A stretch of DNA of 35,007 nt from Chromatiales bacterium (GTDB lineage Bacteria; Pseudomonadota; Gammaproteobacteria; JAGRCI01). Shown piece after piece: positions 17,164-25,664 of the stretch; positions within the stretch are counted from its first letter, which is position 1, and each line of letters starts with the position of its first letter. The DNA is taken from NCBI GenBank assembly GCA_020445565.1, contig JAGRGI010000071.1, positions 1 to 35,007 of the forward strand. Reading direction: 5' to 3'. The notes under the pieces are model-generated. The model did no database searches. It saw nothing but the letters and a program-made list of their open reading frames with translations, and was not told the origin of the DNA. The position numbers and the translations under genes are program-made.

Positions 17164-17871
17164 TCATCTCGCCTCTTTGTCGTTTAACAACGTGTGCAGC
17201 GCGGCAGCGTCCGAGATGCGCAAGCGTGGACCTTCAGCCTTGACCCAACCTTGTTTGCGAAATTTGGCCAGAATCCGGCAAAGAGTTTCTGCTTGGATAC
17301 CCAAGAGATTGGCGAGGTCACTGCGCCTGAAGGGAAGGTCCACGAGCCAGCCCTCGCGACTCTGTCGGTCGGCATGCAACAGATAGAAGGCTACCTTCGA
17401 TGTCGCACAACGGCCTTTCAAGGCATCCACCCGGTCGAACATTCGGACCAATTGCCTACTCACGGAGCTGAGCATCTTCAAAGTCAGATCTGGTCTTGAA
17501 TACAAGACGCGATTGAATCGAAAGGCATCGAAAGCAATTGCCTCTCCGCCTTCCGATGCTGCGGAACTGAACGGATACCCCGTTCCCGAAAACATACCCG
17601 CTTCACCAAACAGTTCACCGGCAGAGATAAAATCAATAGTTCTCTCTTGTCCTAATGCGGACGTTCGATAGAGCCTCACCTTACCTTCGGTCAACAAATA
17701 CACGAACGAGCAAGGTTGGTTCTGCTGAAAAATCTCAGCGCCTGGATGGAGAATGCAGCTCTTCGCGAATTCCACGAATCGATTGATCTCCTCGTTTCCC
17801 ACTTCTGCCAGAAAGCTTGACTTTCTAATCTGATTGACCAATGCGGAAGATTGACGCGAAGGAATCCCCAT
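17164..17871 (-). CDS. Crp/FNR-family transcriptional regulator (DNR/NNR-like)
   Basis: This encodes 235 residues starting at ATG 17871, fixed by GGAGGT four bases upstream; the longer frame to 17979 lacks such a site. Residues ~20-125 are a cyclic-nucleotide-binding fold (YLLTEGKVRLYR, then FISAGELFGEAGMF), and residues 181-207 a winged helix (FRRSDLANLLGIQAETLCRI). The recognition helix has E195 and R199, the FNR-type pair that reads TTGAT half-sites. There is no N-terminal cysteine cluster for an oxygen-sensing iron-sulfur centre, so it is more like DNR/NNR nitric-oxide sensors than FNR. FNR-type boxes lie upstream of itself, napA and the nor operon. Confidence 0.85.
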   Translation of the reverse strand: MGIPSRQSSALVNQIRKSSFLAEVGNEEINRFVEFAKSCILHPGAEIFQQNQPCSFVYLLTEGKVRLYRTSALGQERTIDFISAGELFGEAGMFSGTGYPFSSAASEGGEAIAFDAFRFNRVLYSRPDLTLKMLSSVSRQLVRMFDRVDALKGRCATSKVAFYLLHADRQSREGWLVDLPFRRSDLANLLGIQAETLCRILAKFRKQGWVKAEGPRLRISDAAALHTLLNDKEAR

Positions 17872-17972
17872 GTCTACCTCCAATAGATACATTCGAGAGA
17901 TGGGAGCGAAAACGCGTTGCGCCCTGCGACCGCGAAGGTTACCCCAAGACTGCAAAAGTCCGGGCAATTGCG

Positions 17973-17986
17973 TTGACAATTATCAG
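17973..17986 (-). promoter_or_regulatory. FNR/DNR-type box TTGAC-aatt-ATCAG upstream of the regulator gene
   Basis: TTGAC (17973-17977), AATT, ATCAG (17982-17986) matches eight of ten consensus positions. It lies ~100 bases before the regulator's ATG and suggests autoregulation. It falls between the CBS-protein stop and the regulator start, both on the minus strand. Confidence 0.55.
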
Positions 17987-18023
17987 AGAGAAAGCCTCCT
18001 TCGCGCGTTAGGTCAGCGCGCGG

Positions 18024-18647
18024 TTATGGCGCCGCAATCACCTTTGTATAACGGTCAAAGAAAATCCGCACCAGATCCGATCGAGTAACCATACCAAGCA
18101 CCTTGCGCTCGTCATCACAGATCAGTACCCGCTTTACGCGGTGCTGCTTCATCAGGCCGACAACGTCATCAATGGTCTGATCGGGGGATGAGCACACCAC
18201 ATCGCGCGCCATGTGATCTGATACGGGGTCATCCGGCCCCTCCAGGTCACCGTGATGCGACAGATGAGTAAACAAGGTTTCCAGGGTTTGCCAAAGATTG
18301 TGGGTTGGCTGATGTGTCGGAACGCCCAACCCTCGCAAAAAATCCGCTTCCGTAAGGATCCCGACTAACGTCCCGGAATCATCGACCACGGGTAGTCCGC
18401 TGATCCGTTCGCTAACCAGCAGGTGCGCCGCTTCGGACATGGTCGTCTGTGGGTGTACCGTGCGGACCGGATGGCTCATAATCCCGGCGATCGCCATGGA
18501 TTCGCTTGACCTCTGTGCCGCGAAGTGGACGGCCCTCTCCGCTAGCTCTTTCAGGTCGTTGGCATCGACATCGATGAAGGTATTCATGCTTTTCAGTGCA
18601 CGTTGGTAGTCTTGAAGAACTGGCCTGGTTTTGGACCGGCTACTCAT
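18024..18647 (-). CDS. Tandem CBS-domain protein
   Basis: This is a 207-residue soluble protein with two CBS domains. The first lies at about residues 52-110 (IMSHPVRTVHPQTTMSEAAHLL, then ISGLPVVDDSGTLVGILTEAD) and the second at about 145-203 (ARDVVCSSPDQTIDDVVGLM, then RVLICDDERKVLGMVTRSDL). CBS pairs bind adenine nucleotides and usually regulate an attached enzyme or transporter. Its ATG overlaps the end of the HPP gene by eight bases, so the two are co-translated. Some HPP proteins carry CBS domains in the same chain; here the pair looks like the split form, with the CBS protein as the regulatory subunit. Ligand and effect cannot be seen. Confidence 0.85.
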   Translation of the reverse strand: MSSRSKTRPVLQDYQRALKSMNTFIDVDANDLKELAERAVHFAAQRSSESMAIAGIMSHPVRTVHPQTTMSEAAHLLVSERISGLPVVDDSGTLVGILTEADFLRGLGVPTHQPTHNLWQTLETLFTHLSHHGDLEGPDDPVSDHMARDVVCSSPDQTIDDVVGLMKQHRVKRVLICDDERKVLGMVTRSDLVRIFFDRYTKVIAAP

Positions 18648-19245
18648 GACGTGCCTCCACCGAGTTGCCGATGTTGGAAACGCGTCCCACGGTATTCATT
18701 GGGTTTCGTGCCAATGCAGCCGGATAGCGGCGCCAAGCGAATGGTGCGTTGAACACCAGCGCAACCAGCAGGATGGTGACCGCATTCAGCAATACGGGCG
18801 TCAGGACGAATTGAAAACCGAGCTGGTGGACGGCATCGCCGCCGACCACGGCGCTAAGTGCTGTGGCGCCGCCTGGAGGATGAATGCAGCGAAAATAATG
18901 CATCGCCCCAATGGCGAGGGCGACCGCTGCGGCCGCCGCGACGGTTGGGTCCTGTATCGTCTGAGCACAGGAGACCCCAACGACCGCCGAGATCACATGG
19001 CCGCCAAACACGGCCCAGGGCTGCGAAAGCGGGCCATGGGGAACCGCAAACAATAGCACTGCCGATGCGCCCATGGAGCCAACCAATCCGGCCGCCGCAC
19101 TGAGCCCAAGCTCCATTTGGCTGATCAACAGAACCGCACCCAAACCGAACAGGCCGCCAAGCGCCGAGACCCACTTTTCCAAGTGTCCAGAGCGATCCTT
19201 TCCAATCCCCGCCAATTGGCCCACCGCATCAAGCCAGTCGCGCAT
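18640..19245 (-). CDS. HPP-family integral membrane protein, candidate nitrite transporter
   Basis: This is a 201-residue membrane protein with about four to five helices (roughly residues 28-45, 48-68, 80-98, 102-118, 140-165). It has the family signature HPPGGATA at residues 122-129. Members of the HPP family have been reported as nitrite transporters in cyanobacteria and chloroplasts, which would fit a nitrate-respiration cluster where nitrite is the Nap product, but transport here is inference. The ATG at 19245 is preferred over one six codons upstream because GGAGG lies seven bases before it. It is followed by an overlapping CBS gene and is divergent from a LysR regulator. Confidence 0.85.
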   Translation of the reverse strand: MRDWLDAVGQLAGIGKDRSGHLEKWVSALGGLFGLGAVLLISQMELGLSAAAGLVGSMGASAVLLFAVPHGPLSQPWAVFGGHVISAVVGVSCAQTIQDPTVAAAAAVALAIGAMHYFRCIHPPGGATALSAVVGGDAVHQLGFQFVLTPVLLNAVTILLVALVFNAPFAWRRYPAALARNPMNTVGRVSNIGNSVEARHE

Positions 19246-19451
19246 AGCCAGCCTCCATTGCACCTTCCAAATTTTCAGAGAGGCCGTTAACGCCTGAATC
19301 AGTGTAAATCCCTTCTTTCCCTGTCCGATCTAAGCAGCGGTCGAGACGGTTCGGCCCCGTGCCGACTCTGGCACCTCGTTGTGCGCAAGCGAACCTTGGA
19401 AGGCCGACTGTGGAATGGAGAAGAAAACCGAAAATCATACTGACCTCCAAT

Positions 19452-19556
19452 ATTGGTGCATATACGCATGCTATTGGTGCAATATAATACTAGGCAAGCG
19501 ATATTTATCGTTTATTGATATCGTCGTTTTCAATATTAAATACGGGGTTGCACCAA
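19452..19556. promoter_or_regulatory. LysR-type operator array and promoter between the HPP gene and the lysR gene
   Basis: TATTGGTGCA occurs exactly twice, at 19451-19460 and 19472-19481, two helical turns (21 bp) apart. TTGCACCAA (19548-19556), the reverse complement of TTGGTGCAA (19474-19482), lies against the lysR start. A perfect TATAAT (19483-19488) directly abuts the second repeat but has no -35 at normal spacing, as expected for an activator-dependent promoter. A CGATAT/ATATCG inverted repeat and a TTGAT half-site lie in between. The rest of 19246-19557 shows nothing else. Confidence 0.6.
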
Positions 19557-19557
19557 A

Positions 19558-20406
19558 GTGGACATAGATCAAGCGAAAACCTTCCTCGCCATCGCCGCAC
19601 ATGGCAGTTTTCTCGAAGCGGCCAAACGCCTTTACGTAACCCAGTCCACGGTCAGTGCACGTGTCCAGAACCTGGAATCCGAACTCGGCGCCCAATTGTT
19701 TGTGCGCAACCGTGCTGGCGCCAGCCTGACTACCGCGGGGAAACGATTTCTTCAGCATGCGAAAACCTTGGTGTTAACCGTTGAGCAGGCGCGTCACGAC
19801 GTCGGCCTTCCCAGTCGCTACCGAGCAACGGTACGAATCGGCGGACGCATTGCACTTTGGGAGGACTTCTTGCCCAGCTGGGTAGGCCGGATGCGTCAGA
19901 CAGCGTCGGACATATCCATTCGCAGCGAGATCGGGTTTGAGGAGGATCTGATGCGCCGCTTGGTGGAAGGGACGCTGGATATCGGAGTCATGTATACCCC
20001 CAGCCACGCTCCCGGTCTGATCGTCGAGCATCTGTTCGATGAGACCCTCGTGATGGTCAGCACCAACCCTGACACGCGCTGGCCTGGCGACGATTATGTG
20101 TATGTGGAGTGGGGGCCGGGCTTTTACGCCAGGCATCAGGAGAGTTTTCCCGACTTGGCACGACCACCCCAGGTCGTCAATATCGGTTGGCTGGGAATTC
20201 AGTTGATCGTAGCCAACGGAGGATCTTGTTTTCTTCCCATTCGCATGGCCCGGCCACTGATCCAGGAGGGACGTCTCTATCAAGTATCCTCAGCACCGGA
20301 GTTTCCGCATCCGGCGTACATGGTATTTCCACGGGAAGCGACGACCGAATACCTTCAACAAGCCATCGCGCTCCTTCGTGAAGTCGCGCAGAAGGAGCAA
20401 ACCTGA
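19558..20406 (+). CDS. LysR-family transcriptional regulator
   Basis: This 282-residue regulator begins at a GTG at 19558. Residues 2-60 are the LysR winged helix (QAKTFLAIAAHGSFLEAAKR, then TQSTVSARVQNLESELG). The effector-binding domain spans ~85-280, with VRIGGRIALWEDFLP at the start of the co-inducer fold and GTLDIGVMYTP in the hinge region. It is divergent from the HPP-CBS gene pair and separated from it by repeated operator sites, so it probably controls that pair and itself. The effector is unknown; nitrite or another nitrogen signal would fit the neighbourhood. It is convergent with the five-gene operon to its right. Confidence 0.9.
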   Translation: MDIDQAKTFLAIAAHGSFLEAAKRLYVTQSTVSARVQNLESELGAQLFVRNRAGASLTTAGKRFLQHAKTLVLTVEQARHDVGLPSRYRATVRIGGRIALWEDFLPSWVGRMRQTASDISIRSEIGFEEDLMRRLVEGTLDIGVMYTPSHAPGLIVEHLFDETLVMVSTNPDTRWPGDDYVYVEWGPGFYARHQESFPDLARPPQVVNIGWLGIQLIVANGGSCFLPIRMARPLIQEGRLYQVSSAPEFPHPAYMVFPREATTEYLQQAIALLREVAQKEQT

Positions 20407-20525
20407 CCCGCTGGCCAGACCACGCCCTACCACCCACTCCAATGCGCCCGAAACTATCGGAATGGGGCTCGTCTGTAAGCGTTGAACTTCGTGCTTGCCA
20501 CGGAGCTGGCAGACGTCCTTGCCGC

Positions 20526-20870
20526 TCACTCGTCGAGAAGGCGTATACGCACATCGCCGCTGCCGCGATCAATCTCCAACTGGATCTCGCAGCATTCACA
20601 CTGTGGGTTCTCCGGCGTTGGGTCGTCCGCGCAGCAGGAGCCAGGGTCGAGACTTGAGAAGAAAAAACCTACACGAACGATGATCGCATCGCCTTGTTCG
20701 TTTGCCCCATATACAACCACATCCAGCGGTTCGTCCAGCGGGTAGCTGCCGAACCGAAGCCCGTGTTGGAGTGGCCACTGCGAAACATCGACACCCTCGA
20801 GCGCTGCCGTCAGTACGGCGCGAAAACGAGTTGTTCCCCATGCACGAGCAGCTTCGATTAGATTGATCAC
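20526..20870 (-). CDS. Small acidic protein with a C-terminal cysteine cluster, function unknown
   Basis: This is a 114-residue soluble acidic protein, last gene of the operon that begins with the DsrC-like gene; it starts 12 bases after the DUF488 stop. The front half is ordinary (LIEAARAWGTTRFRAVL). The rear half contains SCCADDPTPENPQCECCEIQ with five cysteines within about 20 residues, close enough to bind a metal or form a redox-active cluster. It then ends in an acidic stretch. I do not know the family well enough to name it. Position in a nitric-oxide-linked operon makes a metal-binding or redox-sensing role possible, but that is inference. Confidence 0.7.
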   Translation of the reverse strand: MINLIEAARAWGTTRFRAVLTAALEGVDVSQWPLQHGLRFGSYPLDEPLDVVVYGANEQGDAIIVRVGFFFSSLDPGSCCADDPTPENPQCECCEIQLEIDRGSGDVRIRLLDE

Positions 20871-20882
20871 CGCTTTCTTCGC

Positions 20883-21254
20883 TCAACTGGCGACGCTTCG
20901 CAACTCCTCGAGCAGGAATAAGCGAAACGCGACCGCATTGTTGTGAGATGTGTCGCGAGCACTATACAACAATGTCAACGGCTCTCGCTTGGCTAGATCG
21001 ACAATGTACTGCCAATGTTTCGGATTTTGCCGAAGCTCAAGATGGTAACGCCTCTGAAACTCAGGCCACTTTTCGGGGGCATGGCCAAACCATTGTCGAA
21101 GCGATGTACTGGCCCCCACTTCCTTTTCCCAGAGGTCCAGCTGCAGGGCGTCCTTTCGGAAACCTCGTGGCCACAGGCGTTCGACCAAGATTCGAATTCC
21201 ATCGGACGCGCTTGGTGGGTCATAGATCCGCTTGATTTGGATACTCGGCCTCAC
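20883..21254 (-). CDS. DUF488-family protein
   Basis: This 123-residue protein has the DUF488 pattern: IKRIYDPPSASDGIRILVER then LWPRGFRKD at the front, a WFGHAPEKWPEFQRRY centre and LTLLYSARDTSHNNAVAF near the end. It starts at a GTG that overlaps the nnrS stop (GTGA), showing translational coupling. The family is widespread and its biochemical role is unsettled; members often sit beside nitric-oxide and nitrite stress genes, as here. The protein is of normal length with no visible defect. Confidence 0.88.
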   Translation of the reverse strand: MRPSIQIKRIYDPPSASDGIRILVERLWPRGFRKDALQLDLWEKEVGASTSLRQWFGHAPEKWPEFQRRYHLELRQNPKHWQYIVDLAKREPLTLLYSARDTSHNNAVAFRLFLLEELRSVAS

Positions 21255-22447
21255 CCTCGGCGACCATCTACTCGCGGCTTGGAGAGAATAGGCACAAAAG
21301 TGGTCAGAAAACTACCGAATGCCAGTAGCCAAAGCGCCTGGGATACGACAATCCAAATCGCATAGTGCGAGACGTCGACGATGGGAATGATGACCCGAGC
21401 CAACGTTCCCAAGAGAATCATCGTAAACATGAAGACCACGGATTTCGGTGGATCATGGACTTTCCTCCCAGTGTGACCGAGGCTCACGCGGGACATCATG
21501 CTGAGCGTGATCAGACCGATCCCCCCGAAAGAAAACGCATGCAAAGCCAGCGTCGGAGAAATATCGAACCAAACAGAAAGCCCTTTAAGTAGGAATCCGA
21601 TCAGGAGGAATCCGTAACCTACAAAAAGTGACCAAAGTAACGGTGCCCGGAGCATTCCTGGCGTGAACCAATCGTACATACGGACCGCATGCAGCACAAA
21701 CAAAGCCGCCGACAGCAAGGTCACCCATTCCTCCTGTTGCACGAATACATCCATCGCGATCCAAACGAAGAACAGTACCATGCTCCCGATGTCGATCCAC
21801 CGGCGGGTGCGCGGTTGAAAGGTTTCGGAGACGCCACGTTCTATGAAAAACGGCAGAACGCGTCGCGTCATCGCGAATATCAGCGCCATGATCAGATAGA
21901 GACCCAAATAGAGTCCCCAGCGAACGCCTTCGGTTAGATAACCCTGTAAGCCGGCGTGAAAAAGCAGATTACTGATCAGGAGCGCTAGCAGGAGTGCGAG
22001 GATCCACAGTTGATTCCACTGCTTGACCTGCACTACAGGTCTGCCGACAGCCAGTATCAGTCCCGCCGTGAATACGGCATCGGCCATCGCGGAAACCACC
22101 AGCGCCACCGAACTCGGTAGAAAGTAGGTCATTCTCGCCACCAACCAAACCACCAGCAGGGTCGCCAGGGGCTTGCCACGTAGTCCGGACACGCCGGTCC
22201 AATTGCCCACGGCCGTCAGCAGGAAACCCGCAATCACCGCCATCGAGTAGCCGAAGATCATCTCATGGGCATGCCATTGAACGCCGCTGACATCCGCGTG
22301 TATCCAATGCACGGCAAAGGCGTAATCGAACATCCATACGCCGATGGCAAGAGCGGAAAACATACCTGCCGCCACAAAGAACGGGCGAAATCCCAGTTCA
22401 AACAATGCAAACGCCGGAACAGAAGGAAATTCTTTAGCCAAGTGCAT
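21251..22447 (-). CDS. nnrS: NnrS-family membrane protein (nitric oxide tolerance)
   Basis: NnrS is a haem- and copper-containing inner-membrane protein that protects cells against nitric oxide and the dinitrosyl-iron complexes it forms. The 398-residue product has about twelve hydrophobic segments and the family's conserved opening FELGFRPFFVAAGMFSALAI. Histidines that could bind haem or copper include those of WHAHEMIFGYSMAVIAGFLL (residues ~59-78) and HAFSFGGIGLITLSMMSR near the end. The ATG at 22447 has GAGGA eleven bases upstream. It lies third in a five-gene operon, 68 bases after ptsP, and overlaps the DUF488 gene. Confidence 0.93.
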   Translation of the reverse strand: MHLAKEFPSVPAFALFELGFRPFFVAAGMFSALAIGVWMFDYAFAVHWIHADVSGVQWHAHEMIFGYSMAVIAGFLLTAVGNWTGVSGLRGKPLATLLVVWLVARMTYFLPSSVALVVSAMADAVFTAGLILAVGRPVVQVKQWNQLWILALLLALLISNLLFHAGLQGYLTEGVRWGLYLGLYLIMALIFAMTRRVLPFFIERGVSETFQPRTRRWIDIGSMVLFFVWIAMDVFVQQEEWVTLLSAALFVLHAVRMYDWFTPGMLRAPLLWSLFVGYGFLLIGFLLKGLSVWFDISPTLALHAFSFGGIGLITLSMMSRVSLGHTGRKVHDPPKSVVFMFTMILLGTLARVIIPIVDVSHYAIWIVVSQALWLLAFGSFLTTFVPILSKPRVDGRRG

Positions 22448-22515
22448 CGCAGAATAATCCTCAAACTGGGAATCACTACCAATGTCGTACGCAAGCGCCC
22501 ATGGAAATCTACCGA

Positions 22516-24816
22516 TTACGAGGAACTTTCGATCGTCCGAGCCGCAATTGCATCCAAGCCAATTTCATTGCCAATGCTGCACATAAGTCTTGTAAGTTCC
22601 ACGGCTCGATCACACCGAAGCGCCTCATCCGCCATCGACTGCATTCGCTGATAAGTTAGACGGCTAAGGGCCCATTTCACTTTTGGTAGGGCGAGTGATT
22701 CCATGCTCAGCGCATCGATACCCATCCCAAGAAGGAGCAGAGCTGCAACCGGATCCCCGGCGATTTCCCCGCACACGCTCACCGGCTTTCCCATGCGGTG
22801 CACCGACTGAACGATCGTATGGAGTACCTGCAGCAAGGCAGGATGCAATCCCCTGAGCAGCTTGTCGCCCAGAGGGTCGGTTCGTTCCGTGGCGAGCAGG
22901 AACTGAGACAGATCGTTCGTTCCAACGGAGAAAAATTCCACCAATGGTGCGATAGGTGTGATCTGATAGACCGCCGCGGGCACCTCGATCATGACCCCCA
23001 TGGCGCATCGAGGGGGGCTCAACCCATCAGCCAATAGCTGCGCCCTCGCCAAATCCACCAACCGCAACGCGTGATCGAGTTCGTCTGCACAGCTGACCAT
23101 CGGAAAAAGCAGCCGGAGGTTGTCCAATCCTTCGCTCGCGCGAAACACGGCGCGCAATTGCGTCAAGAAGATCTCGGGGTGGTGGATCATGAAGCGTACC
23201 CCACGGTAATGATCCGCCGGCCCTTCCGATCCGTCACTGAGATACGGCAGAGATTTGTCTCCACCGATGTCGAGGGTACGGAAGGTCACAGGTAGAGGGT
23301 GGGCCGCCTGGAGCACGCTCCGATACAACTCCTGTTGTTCATGCTCACTAGGCAAGCGGTCTCGAAGAAGAAAAGGCAGTTCTGATCGATACAGACCGAT
23401 TCCGGATGAACCAGCGACCAGGTCGGCCTGCGGATGTTCCTCAAAACCCGCATTGACCAGCAACTGCACATTCTCATCGGCCGCAGTCGTAGCCGGCATG
23501 TCTCGAAGTGGCTCGAGTGTTTCGTCGACGCGACGCTGTTCCGAAATACACCGCTGAAGCAGATTCCTCAGCGTGGTACCAAACTGCAAATGAACTCGCC
23601 CCTGCGTCCCATCGATGGCGAGTTCCTGTCCATGGAGCTGGAACAACGGCAATCCGGTTAAGCCAACCACCGCGGGAATACCCAAGGCTCGCGCGACGAT
23701 GGCGACATGCGACAGTGAGGACCCTTCCCCCGAAACCAAGCCCGCAACGTTTCCAGTGCGTGCTTGACCGATGTCCAAAGCACTGAGGCATTGACCTACA
23801 AGAATGATGGGCGAAGAGCCCGATTCCCGTTCGTTGAACTGTCCCAGCAGGTGATTGACTATGCGCGAGCCCAAGCCACGTATATCGGTTGCGCGTTCAC
23901 GGAGATAGGGATCCCCCATCTCGTCGAATTGGGTCGCATAGTATTCCACAGCGTTGGCGAAGGAGCTCGGGGCCCAAAGCCCCTCGTGAATCCCGGCTAA
24001 TGCGCTTGTCAGCAATTCAGGACTATCGAGCATCAGCTCATAGGCATCGAACAGAGCGAGATCAGATGCATGAAGATCGCCGGACAGCGTAGTTCTCAGG
24101 GTCGATATTTCCTCCTTGACGGTGAGAATGGCTGCTCTAAGACGCAATTCCTCCGCTTGTTTGTCCGCGACTTGTCGATTCGGGACCTCCGTTACCGATG
24201 TGCCCACGACGATCGCTCGCCCTATTGCCACACCCGGCGCACCTGGCACACCATCAAAGTGCTTGGCGGCGAACGAGCGACAAATGAAACGCCATTCACC
24301 GCTCGCTTTCGCGTGCACGATCGCTCCGCCGAGCTGCGCCGCCAGGGTCGTCAACAGGGCTTCATCCGAGAAGTCGAACTGGCGTTTGGTGCGCTGGCGT
24401 ACGAGGAGAACGCCCTGGAGACTTCCCTTGTACAATATGGGTACACCGAGAAGACTTCTATATTCCGATTCCCCGGTCTGACGCAGAAAATCTTGATCCA
24501 ACGCGGGGGGGATATCATCAAGATTCACGAGGCGTTTGCTTTCAGCAATACGTCCAATCAGCCCTTCACCGAACGACAACTGAACCTTGCCAACAGTCCG
24601 CGATGACAAACCATCGGTTGCCACGATTACATGCCGATGATCCTCGTCGTTGGCAAAATAGACGGTACAGACATCGACCTCCATTGCCGAACGCGTTTGG
24701 GAAACGACCACACGAAGCGCAGATTGCAGGTTCGGGGCGGCACTCACCTCACGCACGATCGCACCAATGTCCTTCAGACGTCGACTGGCTGGGGAGGCAT
24801 CTGCGGTCACGGACAT
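22516..24816 (-). CDS. ptsP: PtsP, nitrogen-related phosphotransferase enzyme I (GAF-EI)
   Basis: PtsP (EI-Ntr) takes phosphate from phosphoenolpyruvate and passes it to NPr and EIIA-Ntr, a regulatory chain responding to nitrogen and potassium status. The 766-residue product has an N-terminal GAF domain (residues ~20-170), then the enzyme I part. The active histidine is His370 in SSLSHVAIVARALGIP and the catalytic Cys682 lies in VSVCGEIAGD; the GVMIEVPAAVYQI and SVGTNDLSQFLLATERTDPL signatures are also present. A start with AGGGG upstream fixes ATG 24816. It sits ten bases after the DsrC-like gene and before nnrS. No NPr or EIIA gene is in the window, so it must use the host's, or function alone. 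Confidence 0.92.
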   Translation of the reverse strand: MSVTADASPASRRLKDIGAIVREVSAAPNLQSALRVVVSQTRSAMEVDVCTVYFANDEDHRHVIVATDGLSSRTVGKVQLSFGEGLIGRIAESKRLVNLDDIPPALDQDFLRQTGESEYRSLLGVPILYKGSLQGVLLVRQRTKRQFDFSDEALLTTLAAQLGGAIVHAKASGEWRFICRSFAAKHFDGVPGAPGVAIGRAIVVGTSVTEVPNRQVADKQAEELRLRAAILTVKEEISTLRTTLSGDLHASDLALFDAYELMLDSPELLTSALAGIHEGLWAPSSFANAVEYYATQFDEMGDPYLRERATDIRGLGSRIVNHLLGQFNERESGSSPIILVGQCLSALDIGQARTGNVAGLVSGEGSSLSHVAIVARALGIPAVVGLTGLPLFQLHGQELAIDGTQGRVHLQFGTTLRNLLQRCISEQRRVDETLEPLRDMPATTAADENVQLLVNAGFEEHPQADLVAGSSGIGLYRSELPFLLRDRLPSEHEQQELYRSVLQAAHPLPVTFRTLDIGGDKSLPYLSDGSEGPADHYRGVRFMIHHPEIFLTQLRAVFRASEGLDNLRLLFPMVSCADELDHALRLVDLARAQLLADGLSPPRCAMGVMIEVPAAVYQITPIAPLVEFFSVGTNDLSQFLLATERTDPLGDKLLRGLHPALLQVLHTIVQSVHRMGKPVSVCGEIAGDPVAALLLLGMGIDALSMESLALPKVKWALSRLTYQRMQSMADEALRCDRAVELTRLMCSIGNEIGLDAIAARTIESSS

Positions 24817-24825
24817 TGTCCCCTA

Positions 24826-25467
24826 TTAATGCTCGCCCTTGGTGCGAAGTAATCCGGCCAATCGATTCCCTTGTTTCTGTGGCCCACCCCGCGGAAACAA
24901 ATCATGGAGGTAACGGCTCGATCCTTTCTCGCTACCCCAAATTCTACGGAAGTGCTTGACCATCTCTCGGACACTGGCCTGGGTTCCGCAGCGCATATAG
25001 TACTCACGCAAATAGCGAATCACTTCCCAATGTTCGGACGTCAATTCAAGTCGCTCGAAAGTCGCCAACGCCTTGGCGAATTCTTCGCTCCAGTCGCTGG
25101 GTTCGATCAAATAGCCTTCGCTGTCGGTGAGTACCTCGCGATCTCCTACCAGTACGGTCTTTTGCGCCATACCGGGATACGCATTACTGCCTTTGGTAAC
25201 GATTCCCGGCGCTCCGCTGGAATCATCGGGTGATTGTGTGATCGACCACAACTGAATCAGGATCTCTCCGGTCAAGCGCCCGTGGAAACGTTCCACGTCG
25301 GAAACGTAGATCCTACCACTGGTCGGCGGAAGATCGAACGTGGCGACGCCCGATCGGTCCGTCAGAACCGGGCCAACAATCTCGTCGTTGGCGTCCAGCT
25401 GCAAAACAACGGGGGTACGCTTCAGCGGCTCGTTGGTGAATCTCATCGCTACCCGTACGGTAATCAT
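24826..25467 (-). CDS. Cysteine-less DsrC/TusE-like protein with an extra N-terminal beta domain
   Basis: This encodes 213 residues from ATG 25467; ATGs 10 and 13 codons upstream are also possible. Residues ~105-213 align with DsrC/TusE: DREVLTDSEGYLIEPSDWSE, then LTSEHWEVIRYLREYY and GGPQKQGNRLAGL. DsrC normally ends with two conserved cysteines that carry sulfur. Here the first is Asn201 and the chain ends K-G-E-H with no second cysteine, so it cannot act as a sulfur carrier in the usual way; such Cys-less relatives are thought to be regulatory. Residues 1-80 form an unusual added domain predicted as beta strands (VVLQLDANDEIVGPVLTDRS, then ATFDLPPTSGRIYVSD), resembling carboxypeptidase regulatory-like folds. 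First gene of the five-gene operon with ptsP and nnrS. Confidence 0.78.
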   Translation of the reverse strand: MITVRVAMRFTNEPLKRTPVVLQLDANDEIVGPVLTDRSGVATFDLPPTSGRIYVSDVERFHGRLTGEILIQLWSITQSPDDSSGAPGIVTKGSNAYPGMAQKTVLVGDREVLTDSEGYLIEPSDWSEEFAKALATFERLELTSEHWEVIRYLREYYMRCGTQASVREMVKHFRRIWGSEKGSSRYLHDLFPRGGPQKQGNRLAGLLRTKGEH

Positions 25468-25664
25468 TTCGCCATTCTCTTGGAACGCCCGCGGCATTGC
25501 CGACATCGTCGGGGTTTTGGTCAGCTGGCACGTTGGAACAGGAATTGGGCACCAAACAGACCGGAGATGATCGAAAACCTGGTCAGTATCGGCTTATTTC
25601 CAAAGATCACTGGATCATAGCCTATCCGCATGGCATGATTTTGAATATCGAAATTTATTGGATG

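Noticed and set aside
16925-17386. Plus-strand frame upstream of napA
   Set aside because: Its second half is antisense to the Crp/FNR gene and its first half has no family features or clear ribosome-binding site.
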